DNA from: Endothia cerciana
Taxonomy: Eukaryota; Ascomycota; Sordariomycetes; Diaporthales; Cryphonectriaceae
Assembly (NCBI GenBank): GCA_026119935.1
Contig: JALRMH010000068.1
Span: forward strand, 1-64,000
DNA length: 64,000 nucleotides
Reading direction: 5' to 3'
Made by a program: the position numbers and the translations under genes. Positions 45,532-56,789 of the stretch are shown here, piece by piece. Position 1 is the stretch's first letter; each line of letters begins with the position of its first letter. The notes beneath the pieces were generated by a model. The model saw only the letters and a program-made list of their open reading frames with translations. It had not been told where the DNA came from and did no database searches.

Positions 45532-46443
45532 TCAGTGCCGCAGCAGGATCGGCTTTCCCTCCTCCCAGTTCTGCACGCTCTCCCTGATGTTCTCCCAGTA
45601 CCTCAGCCTGACCGTCTCCCGCACCGCGGCGTGCACGTCCTCCTCCGCGAAGGCCCGCACCAGGGCCCCGAGGCACCTCCCGACCCTCTCCTCGTTCTCG
45701 GCCCTCACGCCCTCGAGGTCCTTCTCGCTCCCCGCGTCCTCGATCGTCTCCCGCGCGTACAGCACCTCGGTCAGTAGGTCCGGGTCCGGCGGGCCCGTGA
45801 GCGCCGAGGCCTCGTCGCCCGCCAGGTCGATCCCGTACCGCCCGGATAGGATGTACTGCGCGCGCAGGAGGGGCGAGGAGAGGGTCTTGTATGCGGCGTT
45901 GATGTGGCTGGACAGGGCCTCGGCCCTGCGCCGCGAGGCGGAGTGCGCCGTAGGGGCCGTGTCTGAGGAGGAGGTGGAGGAGGAGGAGGAGGAGGAGGAG
46001 GAGGAGCTCTGGGAGGCGGCGTGGTGGAAGTCGGGATGGGAGGCGGCCTGGAGCTGGAGGAACTCGCGACGCAGGGTGCGCAGGTCGATCTCGAAGGGCC
46101 CGGCGGGCGGTGGCCCGTCGGGCAGGGTCTGCGGGAAGAGTGCATAGTAGGGGAGCGGCTTGTGGGTGATCTTGGGCTGTGGTGAGGTCTGCCCTTCCAG
46201 GTTGGGGGCACCACCACCGCCTTGCTGCCCGCGTGGCGGCGCCGAGGCACAGAACCACCGCCGAGGAGAAGCAGCGGCCTCCGCCGTGACCTGCCGGGGA
46301 GAAGGGGTGTCTCTCCTCGTCGAACACGACCTCGCGGCGAGTGAGACTGTCGGGGCTGCAGACGTGGCAAGCTTCTTGCGCGCGCACGAGGCGCACAGCC
46401 CCGAGAGCTCGCGGCTTCTGGCCGCGACGAGAGAGGCTCGCAT
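45532..46443 (-). CDS. JAC1: Mitochondrial J-protein co-chaperone of Fe-S cluster assembly (HscB/Jac1)
   Basis: Intronless, 303 aa. It stimulates the dedicated mitochondrial Hsp70 and delivers the Isu scaffold during iron-sulfur cluster transfer. The first 70 residues are Arg/Ser/Ala-rich, a good mitochondrial presequence. The J domain holds PYYALFPQ, LRREFLQLQAASHPDF with the essential HPD at 136-138, and INAAYKTLSSPLLRAQYIL. The C-terminal three-helix scaffold-binding domain follows (EVLYARETIEDAG onward). A serine tract (about 146-160) encoded by a GAG/GGA-type repeat sits just after HPD, lengthening the loop before helix III. Identity is well supported by the C-terminal domain. Confidence 0.9.
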   Translation of the reverse strand: MRASLVAARSRELSGLCASCARKKLATSAAPTVSLAARSCSTRRDTPSPRQVTAEAAASPRRWFCASAPPRGQQGGGGAPNLEGQTSPQPKITHKPLPYYALFPQTLPDGPPPAGPFEIDLRTLRREFLQLQAASHPDFHHAASQSSSSSSSSSSSTSSSDTAPTAHSASRRRAEALSSHINAAYKTLSSPLLRAQYILSGRYGIDLAGDEASALTGPPDPDLLTEVLYARETIEDAGSEKDLEGVRAENEERVGRCLGALVRAFAEEDVHAAVRETVRLRYWENIRESVQNWEEGKPILLRH

Positions 46444-47301
46444 GGCAGGCCGCGGTGGTGAGGTTGATACAGCGGCTTCTCCAGGGGGGGATCGATGGCA
46501 GTCGAGTGCTATTACCAGGCAACCCGGGGTTCAGCGCAGTAATGCGATTTACTGCGTTGTTTGCCACTAGAAGAAAAGAGGCCAGTGGTTGGTTGGTCCT
46601 CGACGCGGAGCACTTTTGGTATGCGATAATTTCTGACGACCTGCTCCAAATGCTGCGCGGCTCAAGTGTTCCAAGGGTCATGACGTACTTTTTCAGTGGG
46701 GAGTGGCAACTCCCGCCCCTCAGGGTTTAGGGCTCCTGTGGTGTCCTCCCCCCCCCCCCCGCCCCCAAAAAAAAGGGTAAAAAGAAAAGAAAGGACAAGG
46801 AAGGGGAACAGTGCCCCCCCCCCCCAAAGGCCTCCCTTTGTCTACCTCAAGCGGACCTGTCTGGAAGTTCTGTCTTTTCCCATGCCGCGTTCCCACCCTC
46901 ACTCCATGTTCTAATTTCCGTTGGCAGTCGAGGAATATTAAACTTGGCGACCAGATATGCCACCTCCTTTCAGGAATAGACTCTAAATGATGGGCAGTTC
47001 GGACGGTAACGCGAGTAGGCCCCAGAAGGTCTGCAGGCGTATTTTGCTGCAGCATAGACAATATGAGTGAGATAGACGGTGATCCACGAGAGGAAGTAGG
47101 GGGGGCTGGGCAGCTGGGAAGGCGAGCCGGGTCCTCAGCCCCAGGAGTTGATCAGGGAGGTGCGAGACCTCGGGGAGTGTTATCGTCCAAAAATGTATTA
47201 TGGAGGGTATGGCTTGTTATATATTTTGGTTTTGATTGTGGTACACGATACACGATACACAGTGCCGTAGGCTCATCCCGCCTCTCATCATGTCCCTGCC
47301 C
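46444..47301. other. Gene-free interval with two poly-C runs
   Basis: 858 bp upstream of JAC1 and downstream of the transporter. It contains C13 at 46748-46760 and C12 at 46814-46825. No gene supported; contains the JAC1 promoter. Confidence 0.5.
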
Positions 47302-48975
47302 TCAAGGCCCGACACCGACCACCCTCCCAGCCCCGTCCAGCCCGATCTTGACCTTCTTGGTGCTCTCCTTCCGCGGATCCCTGGCCCCGAAGATCCCGCC
47401 CAGCTCCTCCAGCGTCTTGCCCGCCGTCTCCACGAAGAAGAAGTAGATGACCACCATCTCGATGGCGATCCACACGCAGTAGACGACGTACAGCCTCCAC
47501 GCGATCGCGTCGATGCCGACGCTGATGCCGTACGTGTTGACCACCATGGCGATGTTGAGGAAGAGGAAGTTCAGCCCGGAGCCCTTGGCCCTGGTCCGGT
47601 TCTCCAGGCACTCGACGCTGTACAGCGTCTGCAGCGGCGTGAAGCCCCAGGCGAAGCAGATGCCGAAGCAGTAGATCGCCACGATGACGCCGTACCCGAG
47701 GTTCGGGTGCGCGCCCGCGCTGGCCGTGAACGCCGTCAGGAGGACGTAGAAGAACAGGCTCCCCGCCAGGCCCGCCAGCATCATCCTCCGCCGGCCCAGC
47801 CTGTCGAGCAGGCTGGCGCCGTACACGGCGCCCAGCATCGAGAAGATGGGGTTGATCGCGTTCAGCAGCAGCTGCGTGTCCGTGTCCGTGATCCCCGCCG
47901 TCGCGAACATCTCCGGCATGAAGTAGTTCACCACGTTGTTGCCGGACCACTGCCCGATGAAGGCCATGCAGACCACCATGGCGAGCCGGTACCGCGCCGC
48001 CCGCGTGTTGACCAGCTCGGAGAAGTCCCACCACGGGTTCTCGCCGCGCGTGAGCCGGTTCTCCTCCGCGATCTCGTGGTACTGCAGCTGCGGGATCGCC
48101 GAGTTCGGGTCCCCGTCGCCGTGGTACTCGGCCAGGACCGCGAGGGCCTCCTCGGGCCGGTCGTGCGCGATCAGCCACCGCGGCGTCTCGGGGAAGAACA
48201 GGATCAGGCACATCACCACGGCCGGCAGGCCCGCCTGCACGAGCGTCGGGGACGCGCCAGGCCCACGAGCTGTCGAGGTGCAGGTTCGTCCCGTACGTGG
48301 TCCAGCCCGCGAGGATATTGCCCACCCACCAGAGGTTGTTGTACATGCCCGCCATGAAGCCCCGGCACGCGGGGTGCGCCAGCTCGACGGTGTAGGCCGG
48401 GCCGGCGGCGGACGCGATGCTCGCGCCGAAGCCCAGCACGAAGCGCCCGCCGACGGACTGGCCGAGGTGGTGCGCGGAGGCCTGTATGGCGGTGCCGACG
48501 AGTACGAGGAGGCACCCGATGAAGATGCACACGCGGCGGCCGTAGCCGTCCGCGATCAGGCCGCAGAAGGGGAACGCGGCGACCTGCCCGAGGTTGTACA
48601 CGATGAAGACAATGCCGGTGGAGGAGCCCGCGCCGTTGAGACCCATGTCGTGCTGGTAGGGCTTCATGGCGTTGATGGAGGACATGAGGGAGCTATCTAT
48701 GGGCTGGTCAGCGGTCTGGGCTCCGGCCCTGGGCGAAATCTGGGGCATCGAGTGTTCATACCGAACCCGTTCATCGTCGAGACGAGGTACCCCACCGACA
48801 TGATCATGTACAGCTTGAGCATGTTCGGGCCCCACGGCTTCGGCTTCTGCGCGGCGACGGCAGCCGCGAGGGCCACGGAGTTGGTGTTGACCTCCTTCAC
48901 ATGGCCAACCGGCTTTTCATCGCCCACGGCCGCTGTCTCGAAGACATCCACATCTTCCTTGGGATGGGAAGCCAT
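47302..48975 (-). pseudogene. MFS sugar transporter (lactose-permease-like) with a one-base frameshift
   Basis: Sugar-porter-family membrane protein with about 12 transmembrane helices and an expected length near 535 aa. Exon 1 is 48975-48762 and exon 2 runs 48696-47302. Motifs include GYLVSTMNGF, SSLMSSIN, DGYGRR, FPETPRWL, a LLDRLGRRR loop and VETAGKTLEEL, all of the sugar-porter type. After AWRVP the reading frame shifts by one base at a run of four G (plus strand 48247-48250). With the shift the two halves do not join; no intron can explain it. Everything else is intact, so this may be a recent inactivation or a homopolymer miscount in the assembly. Substrate class (disaccharide or hexose) is not certain. 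Confidence 0.85.
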
Positions 48976-50216
48976 GGTGTTGTTGTTGTTGGACCCCCGG
49001 TGCCGGTCTCGGAGAAAGAAGAGCTACCTTTACCTCCTGCAGGGCCGTGAGCAGATCCACCCACCATCCAAGACCACCCAAGGCCGAACAGGATGGTGAT
49101 GGTCCCCCGCCTTATGTATCAAGACTCTGCTACCCGGTGTGGCCTAAGCTGGACCCTGCGGTGGGAGTATTCTCTGCTGCCCAGATCGAGTGCCCGCCCA
49201 CGCCGGCCTCCTTTTAAGTTCGTTGTCCGCACGATAGACCCACGCGCGCCCATTGCGAGAAGAGACCAACGGCTTTGGGCGGCCAAAACCCCTCCTTGGC
49301 CAGATATGCCCCCGCCATAGTGGCCATTCTGATCCGGGTTGTCGGGCCTCGTGTCAGACTGGAGATGCGCCGTGCCAAGCTAGGTGCGGAATCTCCGATC
49401 TGGGGGTCTCGTCGGGCGAGTCTAGCCCTGAAGCCGCATGGTTGAGTGACCCTCGTGACCCTCCGCAGCGGCCCGAGTCAGATCCTCTGTGGAGGTGGAG
49501 GAAGAAGAAAAAAAAAAAGGGGGGGGGGGGGGCGGGGTTGGTTAGGATCTGGGGGGAAGTGATTATAGTAGCCTCGACCGAGTCCAGACTTCCCCAGAAA
49601 ATCCTCATCCCCGTAGGCGGGGCGCCTCACCCGAGGCTGTGGCTACCGCCCGCCGATGGCCAAGTCTGGATCTACTGAGGGTCAACGCGGATTGAGCAGG
49701 ATCAGGAGCCAAGGCGCTTGCACATTGCTGCCCAGGTCTCTCGGAGCTGGTGTATCGGGGGCGAACGTCCTGACGGGGCAGTGCCCAAGGAGAATATGCT
49801 CATCGGGACTGGGACCCGGAGTCGGCCTCAAGCCCAGACCTTGAACCGATGGCGTCCAAGACTGCGCCGTCTGGAGGATCTCATCGGGCCTTTGAGGCTT
49901 GAGGATCCCGGTGAAGGCGCCGAGAGAAGGGCAAAATCCCATGCCGGAGGCGGAGTTCGCAACGCGGCCGGGGCTTCCGGGCCGGGTCTCTTCTTTTGTG
50001 GCAGGACACCTTGTCAAGCAGCACCTGTTACTGGGACACCATCCAAGACGGAAGAGGTAAAGAGATGAGGAAGGGAAGAATAAGTAATGGAAAAGGAAAA
50101 GGGATCTCTCCCGCGCTGGGCACACCACGGACGCCTCGCAAGCTAGGTGCAAGACAAGATCAGGAGGCGAGTCGGTGCACACAGTATCCATGGAGGTTTC
50201 CCGCGGTAAAGCCAGG

Positions 50217-50248
50217 TTGGCCAGGACCAGGACCAGGACCAGGACCAG
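50217..50248. repeat. 6-bp tandem repeat (CCAGGA)n
   Basis: Five copies of CCAGGA in noncoding DNA. Confidence 0.8.
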
Positions 50249-51511
50249 ATTATGTTCAAACTCGGGTCCAGCGCGCCTGGATGGACACGTCCATACATAA
50301 TGTAGTAGATGGCTAAATGCGAACAGTACGGCTAACGGGCGCCGGCCTCCAGTGGCTGGAGAGCTCAGCTGAGATCCAGGTCCTTCTCTTTCTGTCCTGT
50401 CCCCCTCCGTCTTTTTTCCGAATAGCTTCAGCATCCTGTGACACGCCGGAGTCAACAAGGGCCACCACACAGCCAGTAATTGGAGAGAGTCAGCCGCCCT
50501 ACTGGTATCCGTGCGCCTTTCCAGTATCGGGTTACCCTGCTTCAGGTTTGGTGGGATGGCAGGTTGAAGAGATGATCGTCAAGCCCTCTTAGCTTTCTCT
50601 TAGCTTCTGTCCCCAGAAGCTCACATGGCCCCGCCATTGGCAGATCACGCGGAGATTTCCTTTGTGCGATGGGGACACCTGGCCGGCCCGAGAGGGTAAG
50701 GATTCGCGAGGGCATCTTCATACTATATAGTACCATAGTGAAAGTAAAAAAAATTTCACAAGCTGCCTCGGAAGATTGCCGAGGCCAAATCTGTCGCAGC
50801 GCGCCCAATAGACTCCTCCCGTTTGACTCGGGTCGGCGGCCGGTGACGTGCCCATGGCACACGCATGGCCAGGGTCAGTGCCTGAGCAGCACCGAGGAGC
50901 GGGGGGGGGGAGGCCGACGATGAGCCCGCCGACGCCCTCGAAATGGAAACATGAGCCGAGAGTCCCCTCTCGGCCGGCCGCACAAGCCAGCGAGCCCTCC
51001 CCCCCCCCCCCATGGGGTAGATGGTCCGTCCTGTGAGCCGGATGTGGATACGCTAGATGCGCCACAGCTTCCCGTCGTGGCCTTACGGCTGTCCTTTTAG
51101 ATTACTGAGTATCTAGTACGTTAGCACCGCGGGACTGGGGAGCAGGTGGGGAAGCAGGTGGTGGTGAGACATAGGTCTTGACGTCCAGAGAGTGAGGCGT
51201 CTCCAGGGGGTAAACCACTCGTCCGTTCGGAGAGGAGAGCAGATGCAGAGCGACGTCGAGAGAACCAGAATGCCCATGTGGGTCCCGGCATGATTGGCTC
51301 TGAGTTTCAAGAAAAAGAGTATCAGACGGCAGCAGGACATGGCCAGGGATACTGACTACCGAAAGTCAATTTCCTCCTTCTTTTGACGTGGTTTCCACTC
51401 GGTCGGCCGAGTACAGCCTTGGCACTACCCCGGAAGACGTGAAGGCGTCCCTGGCCTGCCCAGATCTGCCTGGTTTCGACGGGGCCATTCGACGATCTAC
51501 CTCGCGAGCAC

Positions 51512-51540
51512 CCCTCACCCTCACCCTCACCCTCACCCTC
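51512..51540. repeat. 6-bp tandem repeat (CCCTCA)n
   Basis: About five copies of CCCTCA. It is not the fungal telomere unit (CCCTAA). Confidence 0.8.
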
Positions 51541-52697
51541 CCCCTCACCGAGCGCGCAGAATCCGGCAGGTCGACTCCTTTTTCCTGCTGCCTTTCCCCT
51601 CCACCCCCTCTCTCAGTCCGACCATGACGCGCCAGCCAGCCAACCAGCCAGCCGGTCGTCTGGAGTCGCCAGGGAACTAACTGACTATCATGACCAGCCG
51701 TTGGCATAGTCCAGCCACCGGCAGCCAGCGAACAATCATTGCGAATTCCTTTCTCATGACCTACCCCCTCGGGCATGGGCATAGTTCAGGCAATGATCGA
51801 CGCCAGCGACTTGCTGACAAGGGGGCTGGTCCCACATCTTCCCCCCCCCCCCTCCCCTCCCGCCTCACTTGGACGATGAGTTCCTCTCTTCCAGGCCTTG
51901 CTTGGTCCGCGGGAAGAGGCCATAACACGAAATGGCATGTGATGAGCAGATGTCGGGCGCAGTGGCCGCCCCCTGAAGATACTTACAAGACAAGATGCTC
52001 TCGGGCCTAGGACAAGCTGTCCCGTGTCTCGGTCAGGGAAACGGTCTTGTCTACGTCGTACCATGACGAATCCGTCGCCTTCGTCCGTCCAAGGGTTCAT
52101 TTCGTCACTATAACTAGCTTGTAATTTCAGATTACCGCTGTCAGGTCACGAAGGCTCGGGACGTGGTAGATTTGAGGATCCGCACCCCAGGTTTCAAAGG
52201 TCCTCGGTCCACCAGAGAGGAGATAGTCCCCGATTTTACCTCCGCAGAACAACAATGCCCTGGGCATGAGAGACTACTCCAGCCTCCTCGACTCCCAGAT
52301 CACACTGACACGCGACACCAACATCTATACACCACACGCCGCGCCCTCCGCTGAAATCCGCCACTTACTGAGGCGGCCAGGAGACCCGGGGGGAAGAAAA
52401 GAAAAAAAAAAGGATCGGTGCGGACTGAGAACGTCAACGGCCCCGCTGTAGAAGAGGGCTATCCCGATCCAAAGGATCAGGCGGAACGGGCCCGGCTGCG
52501 AGACACCGGCTGCGAGACACCAGCTGCGACGGTTGGTATCAGGCCGACCAGCCCTGCTAAAGGCTAACGGCTCAGGCTTCGTGGAAGAGAAGTCGCCCAC
52601 GGACGATACCTTTTGACAGACTCGTGTGCAGAATCAACACGCAGACACCAAGACCGAACCTGATAAGAAGCGGATATTACCAGATCCGTACTCCAAT

Positions 52698-54007
52698 ATG
52701 TCGGACAAGGACTCAAAGATCGAATTCGAGGAGGGCGGCGGCGGCGGCATCATAAATGGGGCCGGCGCCGGCACCGGCGCCGGGGCTGGTGCTGCGTACC
52801 GACTGACGGGGAGGCAGAAGGCTTCCAGGCATTGTAAGAGGTGGTGGTGGGTGTACCTGTTGGTCTTTATTTGCATCGTCGTCTTGGTGGTGTGTTTGAT
52901 GTAAGCGTCCATCTCCCCCACCCCGGGCTGCTTCTCCACAGGCCTTGAGAGGCGGGGCGAGGCGCCGGAGAGGCAGGATTAACAGGTCGTCTCACTGACA
53001 TGCCACAGAATCTTCGTCGCCGTCCCTAGGATGGCCCAGTCCCGCGTCGACGGTGCCAAGCTCAGCATCCAGGGCATCTCCGTAACGCAGACGCAGAGCA
53101 CCAACTTCACGATGTCCATCAACAGCACCATCGAGGCGGATGACTCCATCCACGCAGTCATCTCGGCCTTCGAGGGTGACATGTACCTGGAGGACTGGGC
53201 CCCTCAGACCCCCTTCGCACGCGTTTCGTTCCCGCAGACGACATCTGCGGCGATGACTGTAGTGAACATCACGCAGTTCACCCAGATCTTGGACATGAAT
53301 GCCTTCACCGTGTTTAACGAGTGGCTGTTGGTCAACGAGACGCTCAACGTGAGTGTCGAGGGCGACACGCATGTCAAGGTCAGCGGCATCAGCAAGAAGT
53401 ACCCCATCCACTTCAAGAAGACGCTGGCCATGCCGGGGCTGTCGAATTTCAACGGCACGACGGTGCCGAACTCGACAGTCAGCTTGACGGCTGATGCGCA
53501 GGGGGACAACTTCTTCGGAACCGTGGTCATCCCCAACCGGTCATACGTCAGCTTTGAGATAGTAAGCGTTCCTTGCCCGCATGGTCTCACCCGGGCCAGT
53601 CCTCGAGCATTCAGCCTGCTGACTTCCCCTCACCTTCACAGGGCAATGCCTCCTTCATCAACTACCTCCTCGGGGCGAACGTCGGCACTGTCTACATTGA
53701 CAACATGGTCCTCTACCCGGGGAACAACACCTTCTCTCTTCGCGGCAACGTCACCCAATCGCCCGTGCTGACGGACATCCAGGAGCGGCCGTACTGCGAG
53801 GACGGCATACTGCCCTTCCAGCTGCAGGGACTGGATGTCACCAACCATGGCCAGTACCTGAGTTACTACGCCAACAGTCTCGCGAGCACCAACCAGAGCG
53901 TGTCAATTGACGTCGGAGCGGATCTGGAGGCGCTCGGGCTGACGATCACCTGTTCCAACACCACCACGAAGAGGGAGATGGACGCGGGTTCGGTGCTGCT
54001 CGTGTAG
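52698..54007 (+). CDS. DUF3712-type single-pass membrane protein
   Basis: 373 aa; exons 52698-52900, 53009-53561 and 53642-54007, in phase. A cytosolic N-terminus with a Gly/Ala/Thr-rich repeat (GAGAGTGAGAGAA) and basic residues precedes one strong transmembrane helix (WWVYLLVFICIVVLVVCLMIIF, near 50-70). The rest is beta-rich with many N-x-S/T sites, consistent with a lumenal, vacuolar or extracellular domain. The layout (short basic tail, one helix, LEA-like beta repeats) fits the fungal DUF3712 family. Function is largely uncharacterised. The family call is from pattern, without a search. Confidence 0.78.
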
Positions 54008-55201
54008 GATTCGATTAAGCATTTCGGACGCCGGCGGCTTGTGAAGCAACAAGAAGCGGAATGTACTTGATGGAGGCAATGGCGTCTTCTAGCCAGATAC
54101 TTTGTCATTCCTTAGAACGAGTGTACGACCATGATGTTCGGCGACAGGAAAGGCGGTAGCTATTGGCGTGGCAGGTCTGCAACCGTGTTCGGGTGTGCCC
54201 TAACGAGGCCGAATCTCTTGATGGAAAGGTTGCGGTGCGCAGGCCGCCCCCAGTGAGATGGCAAGGCAGAGTCGTGTGGGTAGAGAAACATGTTTTATAG
54301 TCGTGTAGAGAAGATCGCATGCATTCATAACGCTGACTTGACATGTGAAAGTCGCATGTTCCAGCCCGTGGGGCTCCGATTAATGACGCTGTTGTTGATA
54401 ACCGCACCGCAACCGGTCACCAATGCAACGGCAGTCTGCCATTCTGCCCAGAGCAGTCCTTTCTTCTGGCAGACACGGCGTGGCGCGCTCGGCATCCCCG
54501 AAGATTCCAAACGCGTCGTGCCTCGGCTCAGAAGGCGACCGGGAGTTTCCGTCGTTGATTGTGGCTCATGGTGCCTCTATGCAAAACTGACTCATGTGAG
54601 TCTCTGATATCGTGCTCTGGAGCTTATACTGGCATCCATCTGTAACGTAGTAGGAGTGTTCGGTGGGATTATCTCCTCCGGCTCCGGCACCCAAAAGCAA
54701 CCCATCCAACACTCTACCGCCGCACTCGGAACGCGAGCCGAGCCTCGTCCAGGACTGTGATAGACGTATTAATGCTAGGCAACATGTCCCTGACACAGAT
54801 ATCGGACTAGCCGAGGCTGTCAGCCACTCCAGAGGTCGGAGCGAAAGACGAGTGGTCGTTGACTCAAACTCTTGAAATGCCGAGGTCGCCGGAACCTTCG
54901 AACGCAGATCATCGATGAAGAGAATTTCACAACTCCATCTCGTGACAGGGCATCTCTGCTCTGACGTTGCCTGCTCGATCATCATTACTCTACCCTCGGA
55001 GGGCGTCTTTCCTGGCAGGGCCTTGTCGATGGCGACCTCTCTCTCTCTCTCTCTCTCTCCCTGTCGAGGCGACTCATATTCATCAAAAACGTATCAAGTG
55101 ACGCATTACATTGATGACGGTATTCCAACGGTAGCAGGGATCTTTCAGAAGGCCCCTACCAAGCATGCTCAGCGCAGCATCGGCATCTGCGAGTAGACAT
55201 C
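54008..55201. other. Convergent 3' interval
   Basis: About 1.2 kb between genes ending toward each other. Contains a (CT)n run at about 55038-55059. No gene supported. Confidence 0.45.
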
Positions 55202-56037
55202 CTAGGAACTCGCCGGGATGAACTGCACCGCCTCACCCTTCTCCCTGCCCCTCTCTTTCTGCACCCTCTCCTGGGCCTTCCTCAGCTGTCCCCGGTACGC
55301 CCACTCCGGGAAGCAGGCCGGATCCCACAACTCGGCGGGTATTGTCGTGGCATACTGCTCTGTCCCATGGGCCGTACCATCCTCGAAGACGGTACCCACG
55401 CCGACGAACCCAAGCAGCTTGTCCATCAGTGGTGGGTTCTTGAGGGCATGGGAGTCGGCTATCTTGGCGTTGAAGTGTGTTCCCTTGTTGCGCTTGAGCT
55501 CGAGGAACTTGTCGAACTTCGCAGTCAGCGCTGCCTGTGCCGAGGCCGAGGAAGGAGAGCCCGGCGGCGAGGGCGGAATATCTAGATTAGGCACCGTTGG
55601 TAGGGTGAGATTGTGGATTAGACCGCGGTTGGTCGTATAGGGCGATGCTGGGGCAGGCTGGTCTCGTTGGTCGTTGTCCAGGCCTTCGTCCATCTCCTCT
55701 GGGTAGGCTGATGCTTCCGTTCCGTCCGCTGGGGGGAGACTCGGCCCTATAGCGGCTGCTTCCCCTGGTAATGACGGCCCAGGCGGCGGCCCAGCTACTG
55801 GTTGCGGCGGTTGTGATGCTGAAGATGCCGCCTTGGCTTGGCCATCCTCCGGCTCATCTGCAGGCCGAGGCAGTTCCTCATCCTGGTCATCTTGGGGAGC
55901 TTGGGTCGTCTGAAGGCCATGTTTAGCGAGTATCAGTGCGAAAGAACGTCAAAGTCTCGACATACCTGTATCAGAGTCTCAGTCTGCTGGACCTCGTCGT
56001 CGTCGTCACTGCTGTCATAGCCGACCAAAGGCGCCAT
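55202..56037 (-). CDS. HCNGP/SAP30BP-like nuclear protein
   Basis: 259 aa; exons 56037-55966 and 55909-55202, in phase. The N-terminus (MAPLVGYDSSDDDDE) is an acidic start typical of this family, followed by a long Pro/Ala-rich disordered part. The conserved HCNGP domain occupies the C-terminal 110 residues: KFDKFLELKRNKGTHFNAKI, then SHALKNPPLMDKLLGFVG, then a PAELWDPACFPEWAY segment. Animal relatives (SAP30BP/HCNGP) act in transcription repression and in splicing of short introns. A link to U2AF65 function is therefore possible but is inference from animals. It shares a promoter region with PRE4. Confidence 0.85.
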
Positions 56038-56789
56038 CTCCGGGTATCTGCTGCCGAAACTTGATCGATTCTACCCCCGACCCCCACAGGCAGAGAGGGC
56101 CAATCCACGAAAAATGTTAAAATGACGAGATGTCGGCCAGCGTTGAACAGGAGTTTTGAACAGGAGTTTTGAACAGGAGTTTTGATCGGAGAGCCAGGTT
56201 GGCGCAGTGTTGAGTCGTGAGGTAAATTAGATAAGCAGGCCAGATCCAGCAAAGGCCACTCTTGTCTTGGTACTACTGTGTATGTACTGCGTATGTACCG
56301 CGTACAGGCTCAGCTTTTAGCGTTGGTCAGTGCGCCAGGCTGAGCTGAGCCGGCGGGCAGCGGGCCGCGGGCCACTGGGAGGCAGCACAGGACGCGACAG
56401 CTGTTGGAGCTTTCAACGTCCCAGCATCACCCAGCCTTCCTCCCACCGCACTCACTGCCCTCCCAGGAGCACCTTTCCCAACAACCACGCCAGCCTCTTG
56501 AGGATCAGCACCTTCACCTGCCCTCAAGACTCCCCCGTTCTCGTCACTAGGGTAGTGTCTATCAAGGTAAGCCCCCGTCAAGCTCCTCGGCCCGTGCAGG
56601 ACCGCATAGTACGACGAAGCTGACTGACGTCGTCCCAAACAGACCCTCATCCACACCCACGCACTTATCCACATTCCACCTCGTCAACGACGGCGGTAAT
56701 CATCCTCGACGAGTCACCACCTGACCTCGTCTTCATCCCGTCTTACCACCTCCTACCCGGCCTCCCACCAACCCCCCAACATCACAAAG
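56038..56789. promoter_or_regulatory. Head-to-head promoter region of the HCNGP-like gene and PRE4
   Basis: 752 bp between divergent start codons. It holds a 13-bp sequence repeated three times (56145-56183). A probable intron lies in the PRE4 5' UTR (56567-56642: GTAAGC donor, ACAG acceptor, CTGAC branch-like motif). Confidence 0.55.
56145..56183. repeat. 13-bp direct repeat, three perfect copies
   Basis: Three back-to-back copies of GAACAGGAGTTTT, about 110 bp upstream of the HCNGP-like start codon. It could be a repeated factor-binding site or a simple minisatellite. Confidence 0.8.

Larger units (their letters stand above)
48976..52697. other. 3.7-kb gene-free, low-complexity interval
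   Basis: No gene supported, although some long GC-driven frames exist (for example minus strand 49682-50470, without family features). It is rich in homopolymers: G14 49519-49532, G10 50901-50910, C13 50999-51011 and C12 51841-51852. It also has hexamer repeats at about 50217-50248 (CCAGGA) and 51512-51540 (CCCTCA). It must contain the promoters of both flanking, divergently oriented genes. Confidence 0.5.

Noticed and set aside
45437..46681. Long Arg/Pro-rich alternative frame over JAC1
   Set aside because: It overlaps JAC1 on the same strand in another frame and is very Arg/Pro-rich; the JAC1 frame carries HPD and the conserved C-terminal domain.
49682..50470. 262-codon minus-strand open frame in the 3.7-kb gap
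   Set aside because: Translation is low complexity, contains repeat-derived LVLVLVLV and has no recognisable domain or splice structure.
51512..51540. Possible interstitial telomere repeat
   Set aside because: Unit is CCCTCA, not CCCTAA, and the tract is only about 29 bp.
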